From positions 1 through 24,555 of IMG/VR virus record IMGVR_UViG_3300037189_023406: a stretch of DNA of 24,555 nucleotides; one strand, 5' to 3'. This document shows positions 1 to 7,141 of the stretch, piece by piece. The position numbers were made by a program, and so were the translations under genes. Each line of letters opens with the position of its first letter. Positions within the stretch are counted from its first letter, which is position 1. This stretch comes from a virus. The notes beneath the pieces were generated by a model. It made no database searches, had not been told where the DNA came from, and saw nothing but the letters and a program-made list of their open reading frames with translations.

Positions 1-81
1 CACGAATGGGGTGATTCTGACCATGACGGACACGAGGAGTGTCAAAAATGTGGACTATTACGTGAAGACGTAGAAGGATAA
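1..81 (+). CDS. C-terminal end of an unidentified gene (5'-truncated)
   Basis: Frame 1 is open from the left edge to a TAA at 79-81 and gives 26 residues ending in REDVEG. The fragment is rich in His, Asp and Glu and contains a CQKCG pair (Cys-x-x-Cys), as in a small zinc-ribbon knuckle. Only one Cys pair is visible, so metal binding is a guess. It is followed 23 nt later by the next plus-strand gene and is probably the end of the same transcript. I do not recognise it. Confidence 0.5.
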   Translation, partial: HEWGDSDHDGHEECQKCGLLREDVEG

Positions 82-104
82 ATAAACGACAAAAATAACA
101 GACT

Positions 105-359
105 ATGACATTTAAAGAATGGCTTATAGACCTTTTCAAAGATGAAAGAGGCACTATCTCGGCAAAACCGGTAATCGCATTTGTAGGCGCATTATTCCTA
201 TGTGGAACAATGTTAGCAAACTCATTTTCAAATAAAGATTTTGCACCTGCACCTGAATTAGTTAATGCGGTTATGGTTATAACTGCAATTGGTATGGGCG
301 CAGATACTTTGGATAAATTTACAAAGAAAGAAGCACCAAAAGAAGATTCTGAAGGTTAA
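105..359 (+). CDS. Small two-span membrane protein, holin-like in form
   Basis: This 84-residue protein has a short charged start, two hydrophobic segments (about residues 22-41 and 52-69) and a charged Lys/Glu-rich tail. Two spans, small size and a charged tail are the usual form of a phage holin or a small inner-membrane protein. No lysin, endopeptidase or spanin is visible beside it, so a lysis role is inference only. The ATG at 105 has no Shine-Dalgarno but sits in an A-rich leader, as do most starts here. It ends two nt before a strong terminator, so it closes the transcription unit entering from the left. Confidence 0.75.
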   Translation: MTFKEWLIDLFKDERGTISAKPVIAFVGALFLCGTMLANSFSNKDFAPAPELVNAVMVITAIGMGADTLDKFTKKEAPKEDSEG

Positions 360-360
360 T

Positions 361-390
361 AAAAAGGGAGTTAAGACTCCCTTTTTTTTT
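361..390 (+). terminator. Rho-independent terminator after the holin-like gene
   Basis: A GGGAGT/ACTCCC stem (366-371 with 376-381), loop TAAG, is extended by an A-run/T-run and followed by nine T's at 382-390. It lies directly after the stop codon at 359. Confidence 0.85.
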
Positions 391-395
391 GGATA

Positions 396-403
396 TATTT
401 ATA
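396..403 (+). promoter_or_regulatory. TATTTATA late-promoter-like element
   Basis: An exact TATTTATA followed by T lies 5 nt after the preceding terminator and 13 nt before the ATG at 417. No TTG is present at a -33 distance. It is one member of a recurrent set before plus-strand genes; the promoter role is inferred. Confidence 0.45.
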
Positions 404-416
404 TAAAAAACAGTTT

Positions 417-641
417 ATGACTTTATCATTTAAAAACATCGGAGAAACACTGTTCAAAGGTTATTTAATACTTGTTGGTGTTTGGTTAGTATTTGCATTA
501 TCATTTGATATTTTTGGGATTATACTTCATTTCACTAATCCTGATTTAGAACTAAAAATTTCAAACGAAATAGCATGGAAAATAGACGGAACTTATAAAA
601 ATAATCCGGATAATATATGGTATGAAGGACCAAAGAAATAA
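417..641 (+). CDS. Small single-span membrane protein, unknown function
   Basis: This 74-residue protein has one strongly hydrophobic stretch (about residues 15-37) after a short N-terminal segment, then a polar tail with several Asn, Lys and Trp residues. The topology suggests an inner-membrane protein with one span. It is the first gene after the terminator/TATTTATA pair and is followed after 5 nt by the CsgG-like gene, so the two are almost certainly co-transcribed. A helper role in export is possible from context only. I do not recognise the family. Confidence 0.65.
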   Translation: MTLSFKNIGETLFKGYLILVGVWLVFALSFDIFGIILHFTNPDLELKISNEIAWKIDGTYKNNPDNIWYEGPKK

Positions 642-646
642 TTAAA

Positions 647-1375
647 ATGAAAAAATTATTATTAACAACAATATTAATGACATGTTCACTTTTTTATTAC
701 AAGTGTCATGCACAAACAATTGGTAGAACTAAAACAGAAGAATTTAAAGCGGATTTTGAAAAGAAAAAAGACATTTCGGCTTATTTGAACTATGATGGAC
801 CTCAAGTTCCAATTCAAATCCTTAAGTGTGGTATCAACGACGAGACCTATGAAATGTATCCTGAATTAAAGGAAAAACGTGTAGGCTTAGGTGTTGCAAA
901 CATCACTTTGGAATATTTGGATAACCTTGGTCGTTTTATGTTTACTGAAGATAAAACGGAAATTAAGAACCGTATGGTAAAACAATTCCAAGCGTCTCAA
1001 GCAGGTATATCTGAAGATAAATTAGATGGTCGTGGAAAGATTCGTTTAGCTCATTATTTTGTTGAAATTGAGGTATATGATTACTCAGTATCTGAAGACG
1101 AAACTATCAATCTAAAAGACGGTATTAAAGACAATATGGTAACTCGTATAGGTTTACAAGTAAGATTTACCGATGCTCAAACAGGAACCATCATTGGTGC
1201 TTCAGGTTTAGGTGAAGCTAAAACTAACAGAGAATTAACATTGTTATCTGATGCAACTGTAGACCCAATTAAATTTAATCAATCCACAATTAGTATTGCA
1301 ACTAAAAAAGCTTTAGATATTGCATGTGCAAATATTCTTGATAAAATGATTAAAAAAGGTGTGTTTACCAAATAA
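647..1375 (+). CDS. csgG-like: Exported CsgG-like protein (curli secretion pore family)
   Basis: CsgG forms the outer-membrane channel that secretes unfolded curli subunits. The 242-residue product starts with a signal peptide (MKKLLLTTIL onward) with a probable signal peptidase I site after HA, before Gln24. The mature part shows the CsgG-fold pattern: a LGVANIT strand near residue 81, GRFMFTE near 95-101, an exported-domain strand set near 135-145, QVRFTDAQTG near 171-180, and a C-terminal helix of regularly spaced Ala/Ile residues. E. coli CsgG is a lipoprotein; the only Cys near the signal peptide, in YYKC, does not fit a lipobox, so this copy looks soluble or periplasmic, or anchored differently. 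It lies among other exported proteins and ends before a terminator. CsgG homologues are, as I recall, known in marine phages, where their role is unsettled. The family call is fairly sure; a secretion role is inference. Confidence 0.65.
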   Translation: MKKLLLTTILMTCSLFYYKCHAQTIGRTKTEEFKADFEKKKDISAYLNYDGPQVPIQILKCGINDETYEMYPELKEKRVGLGVANITLEYLDNLGRFMFTEDKTEIKNRMVKQFQASQAGISEDKLDGRGKIRLAHYFVEIEVYDYSVSEDETINLKDGIKDNMVTRIGLQVRFTDAQTGTIIGASGLGEAKTNRELTLLSDATVDPIKFNQSTISIATKKALDIACANILDKMIKKGVFTK

Positions 1376-1394
1376 AATATTTTAAGATAATGAT

Positions 1395-1420
1395 AAGGGG
1401 GACTAAATCCCCCTTTTTTT
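1395..1420 (+). terminator. Rho-independent terminator after csgG-like gene
   Basis: GGGGGA (1397-1402) pairs with TCCCCC (1408-1413) around loop CTAAA, followed by seven T's (1414-1420). Confidence 0.85.
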
Positions 1421-1421
1421 A

Positions 1422-1429
1422 TATTTATA
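1422..1429 (+). promoter_or_regulatory. TATTTATA late-promoter-like element
   Basis: An exact TATTTATA abuts the T-tract of the terminator and lies 4 nt before the ATG at 1434. If it is a -10 element, the mRNA would be essentially leaderless. No -33 TTG is seen. Confidence 0.5.
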
Positions 1430-1433
1430 TGTT

Positions 1434-2363
1434 ATGGGAAAGTCAATTGTTATAACAGAATCACAACTTAAGCAAATCATAAGTAATGTGGTAAAACCTG
1501 AACCATTAAACGAGTGCACAGTAGCAGGTGTTAGACTTAATGATGGGGTTGTTTTAGCCAAAAACAGAGATAGAGGTTATAATGCTGAAATGGAAATTGT
1601 TCATGAAGTTTTAAATAACGTTGAAATAGCTTATTGGCATGATGTTGATACTGATTGGTCTGAAGGTATGAATGAATTTGGTATTGGTATTGTTAATTCT
1701 TCATTAATGGTTAATGATGATGAAAAGGAAAGTGATAAAATTAAAGCCGCTAAAGAAGAAAAAGAAGAAAATAAAGATAAAAAAAAGAATCCAAGACACG
1801 CAAGTGACGGTGCTAAAATTAGACAAGCATTATTACAAAAAAATATAAGAGATTGTATTAAAGTTTTGATATCAACAAAAGGTGACGGTAGTGCAAAAGT
1901 AAAGGGTGTTACAGGACAATCAATTGTTAGTGATGGTAATGAAATTTACGTTATTGAACATTCAAGTATTGATGTTCCTGTTATTAAAAAATTAAAATCA
2001 GATAAAAAAATTGTGGTTAGAACTAATCACGGAATATTCCATAAAGATTTAGGTTACCAAAGTGGGCCCAAAAAAGAATCTTCACATAGTAGAATGGAAT
2101 TAGCTAAAGAAAATTTGAAGAAGGCTAAAACAGATCAAGATGTGTTAGATTTATTAAAGAAAAAATATAAGAAAAATCCTTTTTTAAATCCATATAGAAC
2201 TGATAACAAATTTCATATGCAAACAGTTGGTCAAATTATGATGAACTGCGATAAAAAAACTATAACAATTCGTTTAGATAAAAAACATGGTGAATTTACC
2301 GGTATGGAAACATTGTTACCAAAAGGTTATGAACCAAAAATAAAAATTAAAATAGAAAAATAA
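1434..2363 (+). CDS. Ntn-hydrolase, choloylglycine hydrolase / acyltransferase (C45) type, with propeptide
   Basis: Members of this family cleave linear amides (bile-salt hydrolase, penicillin acylase, NAAA) with an N-terminal Cys exposed by autocleavage. In this 309-residue protein a 27-residue leader (residues 1-27) ends in PLNE, followed by Cys28-Thr29, the expected nucleophile. KNRD at 43-46 matches the family RNxD block, with Lys in place of the usual Arg. Further blocks are NEFGIGIVNSS (80-90), RTNHG (196-200) holding the expected catalytic Asn198, and SSHSRME (216-222). A Lys/Glu-rich insert covers about 95-120. There is no signal peptide. The leader starts with an ITESQLKQII-type amphipathic helix resembling the N-termini of prohead genes here, so the enzyme may be packaged. 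The next gene overlaps by one base (TAATG). The substrate is unknown. The fold call is strong; packaging is inference. Confidence 0.8.
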   Translation: MGKSIVITESQLKQIISNVVKPEPLNECTVAGVRLNDGVVLAKNRDRGYNAEMEIVHEVLNNVEIAYWHDVDTDWSEGMNEFGIGIVNSSLMVNDDEKESDKIKAAKEEKEENKDKKKNPRHASDGAKIRQALLQKNIRDCIKVLISTKGDGSAKVKGVTGQSIVSDGNEIYVIEHSSIDVPVIKKLKSDKKIVVRTNHGIFHKDLGYQSGPKKESSHSRMELAKENLKKAKTDQDVLDLLKKKYKKNPFLNPYRTDNKFHMQTVGQIMMNCDKKTITIRLDKKHGEFTGMETLLPKGYEPKIKIKIEK

Positions 2364-3172
2364 TGAAAAACATTTTATTCTTATTGTTACTTATCCCAAC
2401 ATTAATGTTTGGGCAAGTATCTCATTGGAGAAGTAGTGCACCACAACAAGGAAGTGTGACTCCAAGAATGCAACAATCATTTCCACAACAAAATAACGTT
2501 AGTAGATGGAGAACACAAACAGAACCAATTAGACCGGGTCAACCTATCCCACAACAACCATTAGTAAGAACATATAGACCAACTATGATGAATCCATATG
2601 GTTTATATTACGGAACATGGGGTTGGTATCAACCATACCCATATCTTTGGTATGATAACTATGGTTGGAGACATAGAAGTGTTGTTAGAATATATGAAAA
2701 TGGTAAAAGAGATACTGTAGAAAAGGTTCAATACTTTAGCGCAGGTATTGGTCACACAAATAATAAACAAGCTTCTTTTTGGGGCGCCATAGGTGGTAAT
2801 AAAGGATACTTTATTTTAGATTATACAATGTCGTATGATATTGACCGCAATGAATATTTTCCATATGGTAAAATTAATATGGTAGATTTCCCACTTAGTA
2901 AAACTGATTTTATCAAGCAAGGCACATTATATCTTGGTGGCGGTAAACGATTTGGTAAATTAGGTGTTCATGGAATGATTGGATTTGGACACGAAGAGAT
3001 TAGATATCAAGGTAAAGATAACCTCGGTGGTATTTCATTTCCAAAATCAAACGCAAATTTTACAACATTTAAGTTTGGTGTTATAAGAGATTTCAAATTC
3101 TTTACATTAAAATTAGATAGAGACCCAATTAGAAATTACAATCAAATATCTATTGGATTGCATAACTTATAA
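2363..3172 (+). CDS. Exported protein, possible small outer-membrane beta-barrel
   Basis: The 269-residue product starts with a signal peptide (MKNILFLLLL onward) cleaved most likely after FG, leaving Gln18. Residues 19-75 are rich in Gln, Pro, Arg and Ser and look disordered. A Tyr/Trp/Pro-rich patch follows (about 76-105), then from about 125 to the end a series of alternating hydrophobic/polar strands with Gly turns, which resembles a small beta-barrel or beta-sandwich of an envelope protein. It starts on the stop of the Ntn-hydrolase (TAATG) and ends the same way on the next gene, so the three are translationally coupled. I do not recognise the family; export is well supported, the barrel is inference. 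Confidence 0.75.
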   Translation: MKNILFLLLLIPTLMFGQVSHWRSSAPQQGSVTPRMQQSFPQQNNVSRWRTQTEPIRPGQPIPQQPLVRTYRPTMMNPYGLYYGTWGWYQPYPYLWYDNYGWRHRSVVRIYENGKRDTVEKVQYFSAGIGHTNNKQASFWGAIGGNKGYFILDYTMSYDIDRNEYFPYGKINMVDFPLSKTDFIKQGTLYLGGGKRFGKLGVHGMIGFGHEEIRYQGKDNLGGISFPKSNANFTTFKFGVIRDFKFFTLKLDRDPIRNYNQISIGLHNL

Positions 3173-4803
3173 TGAAAAAAATATTAATACCTCTCCTATT
3201 ACTATTTTTTTGTGTTAAATCTTTCGGTCAAAGCACTATAACACAAACTTACATTGACCCATGTGACAATAAAGTTTATGTGGTTACAATTCCATTTGGT
3301 CAAAACCAAACTATTGCAATTATTAGAGGACAATCAAGAATAGTTACGTTAGCTGACATGAATAGTGGAGCGTTTCAATTATGGGTTAATAAGATATTTT
3401 CAACACCATGTTCAACACAAAATGACGCAATAGCAGCCGCACAAGCGGCAGCAGCAAAAGCGGCGGCAGACGCAGCAGCTAAAGCAGCAGCAGATGCGGC
3501 AGCAAAGGCCGCGGCAGACGCAGCAGCAAAAGCAGCAGCGGCAGCTGCATCAAACGCTGCAGGTAATGCGGCTTCATCAGCAGCAAGTGGCGCAGCGAGT
3601 TCTGCGGCCAGTTCAGCAGCAAGCGGAGCGGCTTCTAATGCAGCAAGTTCAGCAGCATCATCATCTGCAAGTTCTGCGGCTAGTGGTAGCGCGAGTTCTG
3701 CGGCAGCAAGTTCAGCTGCGGCACCTCCACCTCCACCTGCGAGTGCACCACCGCCACCACCACCTGCGAGCGGAGGATCATCATCTCCACCACCGGCAAG
3801 TGGCAGCTCATCATCAGGAGGTGAAAGTAGCTCATCTTCAAGTAGCGGCTCATCATCAAGTAGTAGTTCATCTTCTTCTTCAAGTGGTGAAAGTAAATCA
3901 AGTGGAGGTTCTACTGAACAAAAATCAGAATCAAAAACCGAAAGTAAATCTGAATCAAAAACGGAAGAAAAGAAAACCGAATCAAAATCAGAAGAAAAAA
4001 AGGAAGAGTCTAAATCCGAAGAAAAGAAAAGCGACGATAAAAAAGAAGAAAAGAAAACAGAAGAAAAAAAGGAAGATAAAAAGGAAGAAGAAAAGAAAAA
4101 AGAAGAGAAGAAGAAAGAAGACGATAAAAAGAAAAAAGCGGAAGTTACTAATCCATTACTTTTGGCTTCAGATTTAACAACAGCACAACAGGCGGATGGT
4201 AGTTATTTGGCGTCAATATCATTGGGTGTAAGTAAATCATCATTAATGGGTGATGAAAGTTATAGCGGAGGTTTAGTTGTTAATAGTAATTTAAGTTCAG
4301 TTGTTACAACAGCGGGTTATACTAAAATGGCTATGACAAAAGATGGACAATTAAGTGGTATCCATTCATATGGAACGGCATTTGCATATTTGGCAGGAAA
4401 CTATATGAATTTGTTGGGATATACTTTCATAAAACCCACACCAAAAAGAGGAACGTATGGTTATAATTTAGGTGTGATTAATTTATTCCTTAAAAATGAT
4501 AACGGAGGATTTGATTATAATGTAGCTTCATCGGCAATTGTCTTTTGGACCAAACCTTATGTATATTCAAAAAAACTTACGATATCACCACAAGTGTTTA
4601 GCATGTTTTCACCCATTGCTTGGAATAGTGTTACTAACGTAACAACCGTAAATAGACATATGGGCTTTTTGTTAGGTTCTTCATTTGATTACAAACTAAG
4701 CAAAAGATTTGGGTTTAGTTTTAATTACAAATTAAGTGGTAACACAAAACCTGGTACACAATTCTTAAGTAACTTCTTGATTGGTTCAAGAATGATGCTT
4801 TAA
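3172..4803 (+). CDS. Exported low-complexity protein with C-terminal beta-barrel-like domain
   Basis: The 543-residue product has a signal peptide cleaved after FG before Gln20. Residues 21-84 form a small N-terminal domain with two Cys (31, 80). Four low-complexity blocks follow: Ala-rich with an AAAKAAAD period (85-127), Ala/Ser with Gly (128-186), Pro/Ser (185-210) and Ser/Gly (201-246), then a highly charged Lys/Glu/Ser block (247-323). Residues 324-543 are strand-rich with Gly/Tyr/Phe alternation and end in SRMML, like an outer-membrane barrel. The layout suggests a surface protein: barrel in the outer membrane with a long extended stalk. It is the last gene of the plus-strand exported group and is coupled to the previous gene by TAATG. 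A CsgG-like pore upstream would suit export of such an unfolded stalk. The reading frame is supported by the signal peptide and the barrel at opposite ends of the repeats. Confidence 0.85.
   Translation: MKKILIPLLLLFFCVKSFGQSTITQTYIDPCDNKVYVVTIPFGQNQTIAIIRGQSRIVTLADMNSGAFQLWVNKIFSTPCSTQNDAIAAAQAAAAKAAADAAAKAAADAAAKAAADAAAKAAAAAASNAAGNAASSAASGAASSAASSAASGAASNAASSAASSSASSAASGSASSAAASSAAAPPPPPASAPPPPPPASGGSSSPPPASGSSSSGGESSSSSSSGSSSSSSSSSSSSGESKSSGGSTEQKSESKTESKSESKTEEKKTESKSEEKKEESKSEEKKSDDKKEEKKTEEKKEDKKEEEKKKEEKKKEDDKKKKAEVTNPLLLASDLTTAQQADGSYLASISLGVSKSSLMGDESYSGGLVVNSNLSSVVTTAGYTKMAMTKDGQLSGIHSYGTAFAYLAGNYMNLLGYTFIKPTPKRGTYGYNLGVINLFLKNDNGGFDYNVASSAIVFWTKPYVYSKKLTISPQVFSMFSPIAWNSVTNVTTVNRHMGFLLGSSFDYKLSKRFGFSFNYKLSGNTKPGTQFLSNFLIGSRMML
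3424..4140 (+). repeat. Low-complexity coding repeats (Ala/Lys/Asp, Ala/Ser, Pro, Ser/Gly, Lys/Glu)
   Basis: Imperfect GCA/GCG-rich units coding AAAKAAAD run from about 3424 to 3550, followed by AGT/GCA-rich, CCA-rich, TCA-rich and AAA/GAA-rich blocks. The Ala part is clearly more GC-rich than its surroundings. The variation is mostly synonymous, which suggests selection for the amino-acid pattern rather than recent copying of one DNA unit. Confidence 0.8.
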
Positions 4804-4935
4804 TACTTCTTTATCTAACACTAACGGTTTAATATGTTGACGTTGTTTACGAAATCCATATTCGGTTGTGATTTTAGAAAGTGTAATTCCAAATGAGGAA
4901 CAAATTAAAAGAAGACCTATAAATAAATTTAACAT
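4786..4935 (-). CDS. Small hydrophobic protein (49 residues), unknown
   Basis: On the minus strand an ATG at 4935 opens a 49-codon frame to TGA at 4786-4788. The product begins MLNLFIGLLLICSSFGITLS, a hydrophobic signal-anchor or signal peptide, and continues as a basic, polar tail. It is convergent with the preceding plus-strand gene and overlaps its last 18 bases. It fills an otherwise empty interval and its codon use matches the neighbours. A weak AT-rich promoter region precedes it. No family is recognised; with this length a chance ORF cannot be excluded. Confidence 0.45.
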   Translation of the reverse strand: MLNLFIGLLLICSSFGITLSKITTEYGFRKQRQHIKPLVLDKEVLKHHS

Positions 4936-5033
4936 ATTGTATTTTTTTTATATAACTATTAGAATAATACAACAAAAATATTAGTTTACCAAGAATAATT
5001 GGATAATAACAAGAGGTTCTTGATATAATACAA

Positions 5034-5066
5034 TAAAAAAATCCTCGAAGTAAAAACCCCGAGGAT
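5034..5066 (-). terminator. Rho-independent terminator of the minus-strand RNA-repair block
   Basis: On the minus strand ATCCTCG pairs with CGAGGAT (5060-5066 with 5041-5047), followed by a T-run (complement of 5034-5040). It lies 31 nt after the stop of the 117-residue gene. Confidence 0.75.
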
Positions 5067-5097
5067 ATGACAAAAATAACAGCACCTCTCCAAGTAC

Positions 5098-5451
5098 CTA
5101 ATCAATAGTAACCAATAATTTTTTATTTGTCAAGCGTTCGTATAAATTTCTTATTTCAATACAAGTTTCGTAATCTTCTTTTTGCTCAAAGTAGGGCATA
5201 ACATCACGAATCAAAACAATTGTCTGCTCTCGATAGAATACAAATTCAGTATCCCACTCCAAGCCTTTGATTAAGCCTTTAAGGTAAAGACTTAGAACTT
5301 TTTTATCGCTATCAGCAAAACCTTCATAAATTTCAATAATTTTTTTATAAATCATTTCCTTGTTTGTTTCATAAATTTCATCGAAATCTTGGTATCTACC
5401 TTTAAGATGAAGGGTTCTGTAAGGCGTGCGTGTTTTCTTGTGGTAAGCCAT
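5098..5451 (-). CDS. Hypothetical alpha-helical protein (117 residues)
   Basis: The product starts basic (MAYHKKTRTPYRTLHLKGRY) and continues as probably all-helical sequence rich in Glu, Lys and Tyr, with no signal peptide, membrane span or recognised motif. It stands downstream of the RNA-repair genes on the same strand but is separated from them by a hairpin at 5517-5549, so it may have its own transcript or be a weakly expressed distal gene. The basic N-terminus would allow nucleic-acid contact, but this is only a possibility. Stop is TAG at 5098-5100. Function unknown. Confidence 0.7.
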   Translation of the reverse strand: MAYHKKTRTPYRTLHLKGRYQDFDEIYETNKEMIYKKIIEIYEGFADSDKKVLSLYLKGLIKGLEWDTEFVFYREQTIVLIRDVMPYFEQKEDYETCIEIRNLYERLTNKKLLVTID

Positions 5452-5516
5452 TGTGTTAGAATTTATGTGTTTGTAATTATTTGAAGACTAAATTATATAA
5501 TTTAATTGATGCCGCC

Positions 5517-5549
5517 AAAAAAGATTCAGTATAAATACTGATTTTTTTT
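5517..5549. terminator. Bidirectional hairpin terminator containing TATAAATA/TATTTATA
   Basis: TCAGTAT (5526-5532) pairs with ATACTGA (5535-5541). A-runs on the left and T-runs on the right make it a terminator on both strands; it follows the cREC gene on the minus strand. The loop and stem top also spell TATAAATA (5530-5537), the reverse complement of the late-promoter-like element, probably by chance. Confidence 0.65.
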
Positions 5550-5555
5550 CAGAGC

Positions 5556-6041
5556 TTATTCACTATTTTTACTGCGGTCCCAACGTGCCTCTCTAACTTC
5601 AGGAGATAGTTGAAATTGTTCATCTATAGTGTGCTCAATTTTAACGTATTGAGCTATTTGATGTGTCCTACAATTTTTAAAATAATTATTAACATACCCT
5701 AATATATTGTGTGTGCCGACGGGATTTGCTGAATGAACATAAATTTGTGGTAACGGTATTCCCCTATTCATACTTTCAGCTACAAGAAACTTTGCAGCAT
5801 CTAATCCTGTTTTCTCAGTAATGTTAGAATAATCAATCGTATAATTATTTTTTACATTTGTATAGTATTCAATCATAGCACTATCGCCTAAATCGTGGTC
5901 TAAAGATATAACTTCAAATCTTTCTAAACCATAACGTTTTACTTCCGTCACAAAATCATCGTAGTTCCTTACAACAATCCAATCTTCAGATATAGGCGTT
6001 CTCACGTCATCAAGATATAATCTTTTTTTCTCAGTTTTCAT
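5556..6041 (-). CDS. cREC: receiver-like domain protein predicted to process cyclic phosphates in RNA repair
   Basis: This 161-residue protein has the core of a receiver (CheY-like) fold used outside two-component signalling. Visible signature: RLYLDDVRTP (acidic pair Asp11-Asp12), SLDHDLG (Asp48-His49-Asp50), a TGLDAAKFL helix (78-86) and VHSANPVG (102-109). The cyclic-phosphate-processing receiver (cREC) family has these same blocks. Comparative genomics has linked it to RNA-repair operons, where it is proposed, not proven, to act on 2',3'-cyclic phosphate ends. The context fits: its start overlaps the end of the RNA-ligase gene by 11 bases, and a polynucleotide kinase gene lies upstream. 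The His residues next to the Asp residues are absent from ordinary response regulators and argue for catalysis over phospho-relay. The family call is strong; the activity is inference. Confidence 0.8.
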   Translation of the reverse strand: MKTEKKRLYLDDVRTPISEDWIVVRNYDDFVTEVKRYGLERFEVISLDHDLGDSAMIEYYTNVKNNYTIDYSNITEKTGLDAAKFLVAESMNRGIPLPQIYVHSANPVGTHNILGYVNNYFKNCRTHQIAQYVKIEHTIDEQFQLSPEVREARWDRSKNSE

Positions 6042-7074
6042 CGTTCTTAAATGGTTTTGAATATTTTGGATAAATAGTTTTCCAAATTATATGTTTATAA
6101 TCCTTATTGTCAAACATAGCAAATAAAATAGCAGAGTTAGTGTAACTTAACGCATAATGCGCAAACGTTTTTTTATCTGTTATATTATTTCTTTCTGTAA
6201 TATTTTTAAAAATTAATCGATATTCTAAATCAATCGTTTTAAATTGTTGTTCAAAATGTTCTTTGGTTTCTTTAACCCAATTGTAAAATTCATCAGGAAC
6301 CTTATCAAGTATTTCATCCAACGGTTTACCTTCTTTAACATATTCAAAAATATCTCTATTTGAGATATTTGTTAAAATTTTGTGAAGACGTTTATACTCA
6401 TCACCTTTGATTTTCATACGAAAACCATTTTTAAAACGAATCACATATCCTTCTTTATCCTTGGATATTTCTTCTTTTAATAAATCATAGCCTTCACCCC
6501 AAGTCTTATATGTGGTAACAACTTCAAATCCCGCGTCCTGCGTCCAAAACAAACTACTGTCAGGTATTTCTTCACCTGTTTCAGTATGGAAAGCACCAAG
6601 AACGACTAACTTTTCTTCATTACCATAATCAACAACAATTCTATTTTCAGGATAAATGATTTCAAACAAATACGTATTGTCTTTTCTCCACGCACTTATG
6701 TCATGCCTATCAAGAATTTCTTTTCCTTTAATTGCTTGCGGTGATGTGAAGGAACCACGAGTAGCTAAAATCCATTGATTTTGATAATTAAAAAGAATTC
6801 CTAATGAACCATCCATTTTTTCATAAACAACATAATCTTCATTTGGAATATCTTCAGGTTTATATTCTTCGTAATTAAAAAATTTTTTAAATGGTCTTGC
6901 AACAATCTCACCTTTTGAATTAGTAACTAATCCACGACATTGTATGGTGATTTCGTCCCATAATCTTTCATATTGAACTTTAGGTGAATAATTCCAAATA
7001 GTTAAATCAAGTGTTGGATGTATTTGCTTATGAAGTAAACCATCTTTGTAATATTTTTCTAATGTAGTTAGCAC
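6031..7074 (-). CDS. rnlA-like: RNA ligase, T4 Rnl1 (RnlA) type
   Basis: It joins 5'-phosphate and 3'-OH RNA ends using ATP through a covalent lysyl-AMP. The nucleotidyltransferase motifs are in order in the 347 residues: QCRGLV (45-50), motif I EKMDGS with nucleophile Lys86, a motif III-like FEIIYPENRIVVDY (137-150), motif IV EGYVIRF (208-214) and motif V MKIKGDEY (220-227). A helical C-terminal domain follows, as in T4 Rnl1, which repairs tRNA cut by host anticodon nuclease. The start is GTG at 7074; no in-frame ATG exists upstream before a TAA. An ATG frame at 7141, right after the kinase stop, would join this frame if one A were removed from an A5 run, so the N-terminus could be about 21 residues longer. 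The gene lies between kinase and cREC genes in one operon. Confidence 0.9.
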   Translation of the reverse strand: MLTTLEKYYKDGLLHKQIHPTLDLTIWNYSPKVQYERLWDEITIQCRGLVTNSKGEIVARPFKKFFNYEEYKPEDIPNEDYVVYEKMDGSLGILFNYQNQWILATRGSFTSPQAIKGKEILDRHDISAWRKDNTYLFEIIYPENRIVVDYGNEEKLVVLGAFHTETGEEIPDSSLFWTQDAGFEVVTTYKTWGEGYDLLKEEISKDKEGYVIRFKNGFRMKIKGDEYKRLHKILTNISNRDIFEYVKEGKPLDEILDKVPDEFYNWVKETKEHFEQQFKTIDLEYRLIFKNITERNNITDKKTFAHYALSYTNSAILFAMFDNKDYKHIIWKTIYPKYSKPFKNDEN

Positions 7075-7141
7075 AGTTTTTGATTGGTGTTTTTTGTGGT
7101 GGATTTACCGATTTAATAAAAGATTCGATAAACTGACTCAT

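Noticed and set aside
88-101. 14-base match GACAAAAATAACAG also found at 5069-5082
   Set aside because: AT-rich, no shared context, and a match of this length is expected by chance in such DNA.
3424-3720. CRISPR-like or satellite repeat array
   Set aside because: No constant repeat with unique spacers; the periodicity is codon-based Ala/Ser repetition in a coding frame.
3494-4177. 227-residue Gln/Lys-rich plus-strand frame
   Set aside because: Shadow of the low-complexity repeats in the exported protein, which has a signal peptide and a barrel-like end in the true frame.
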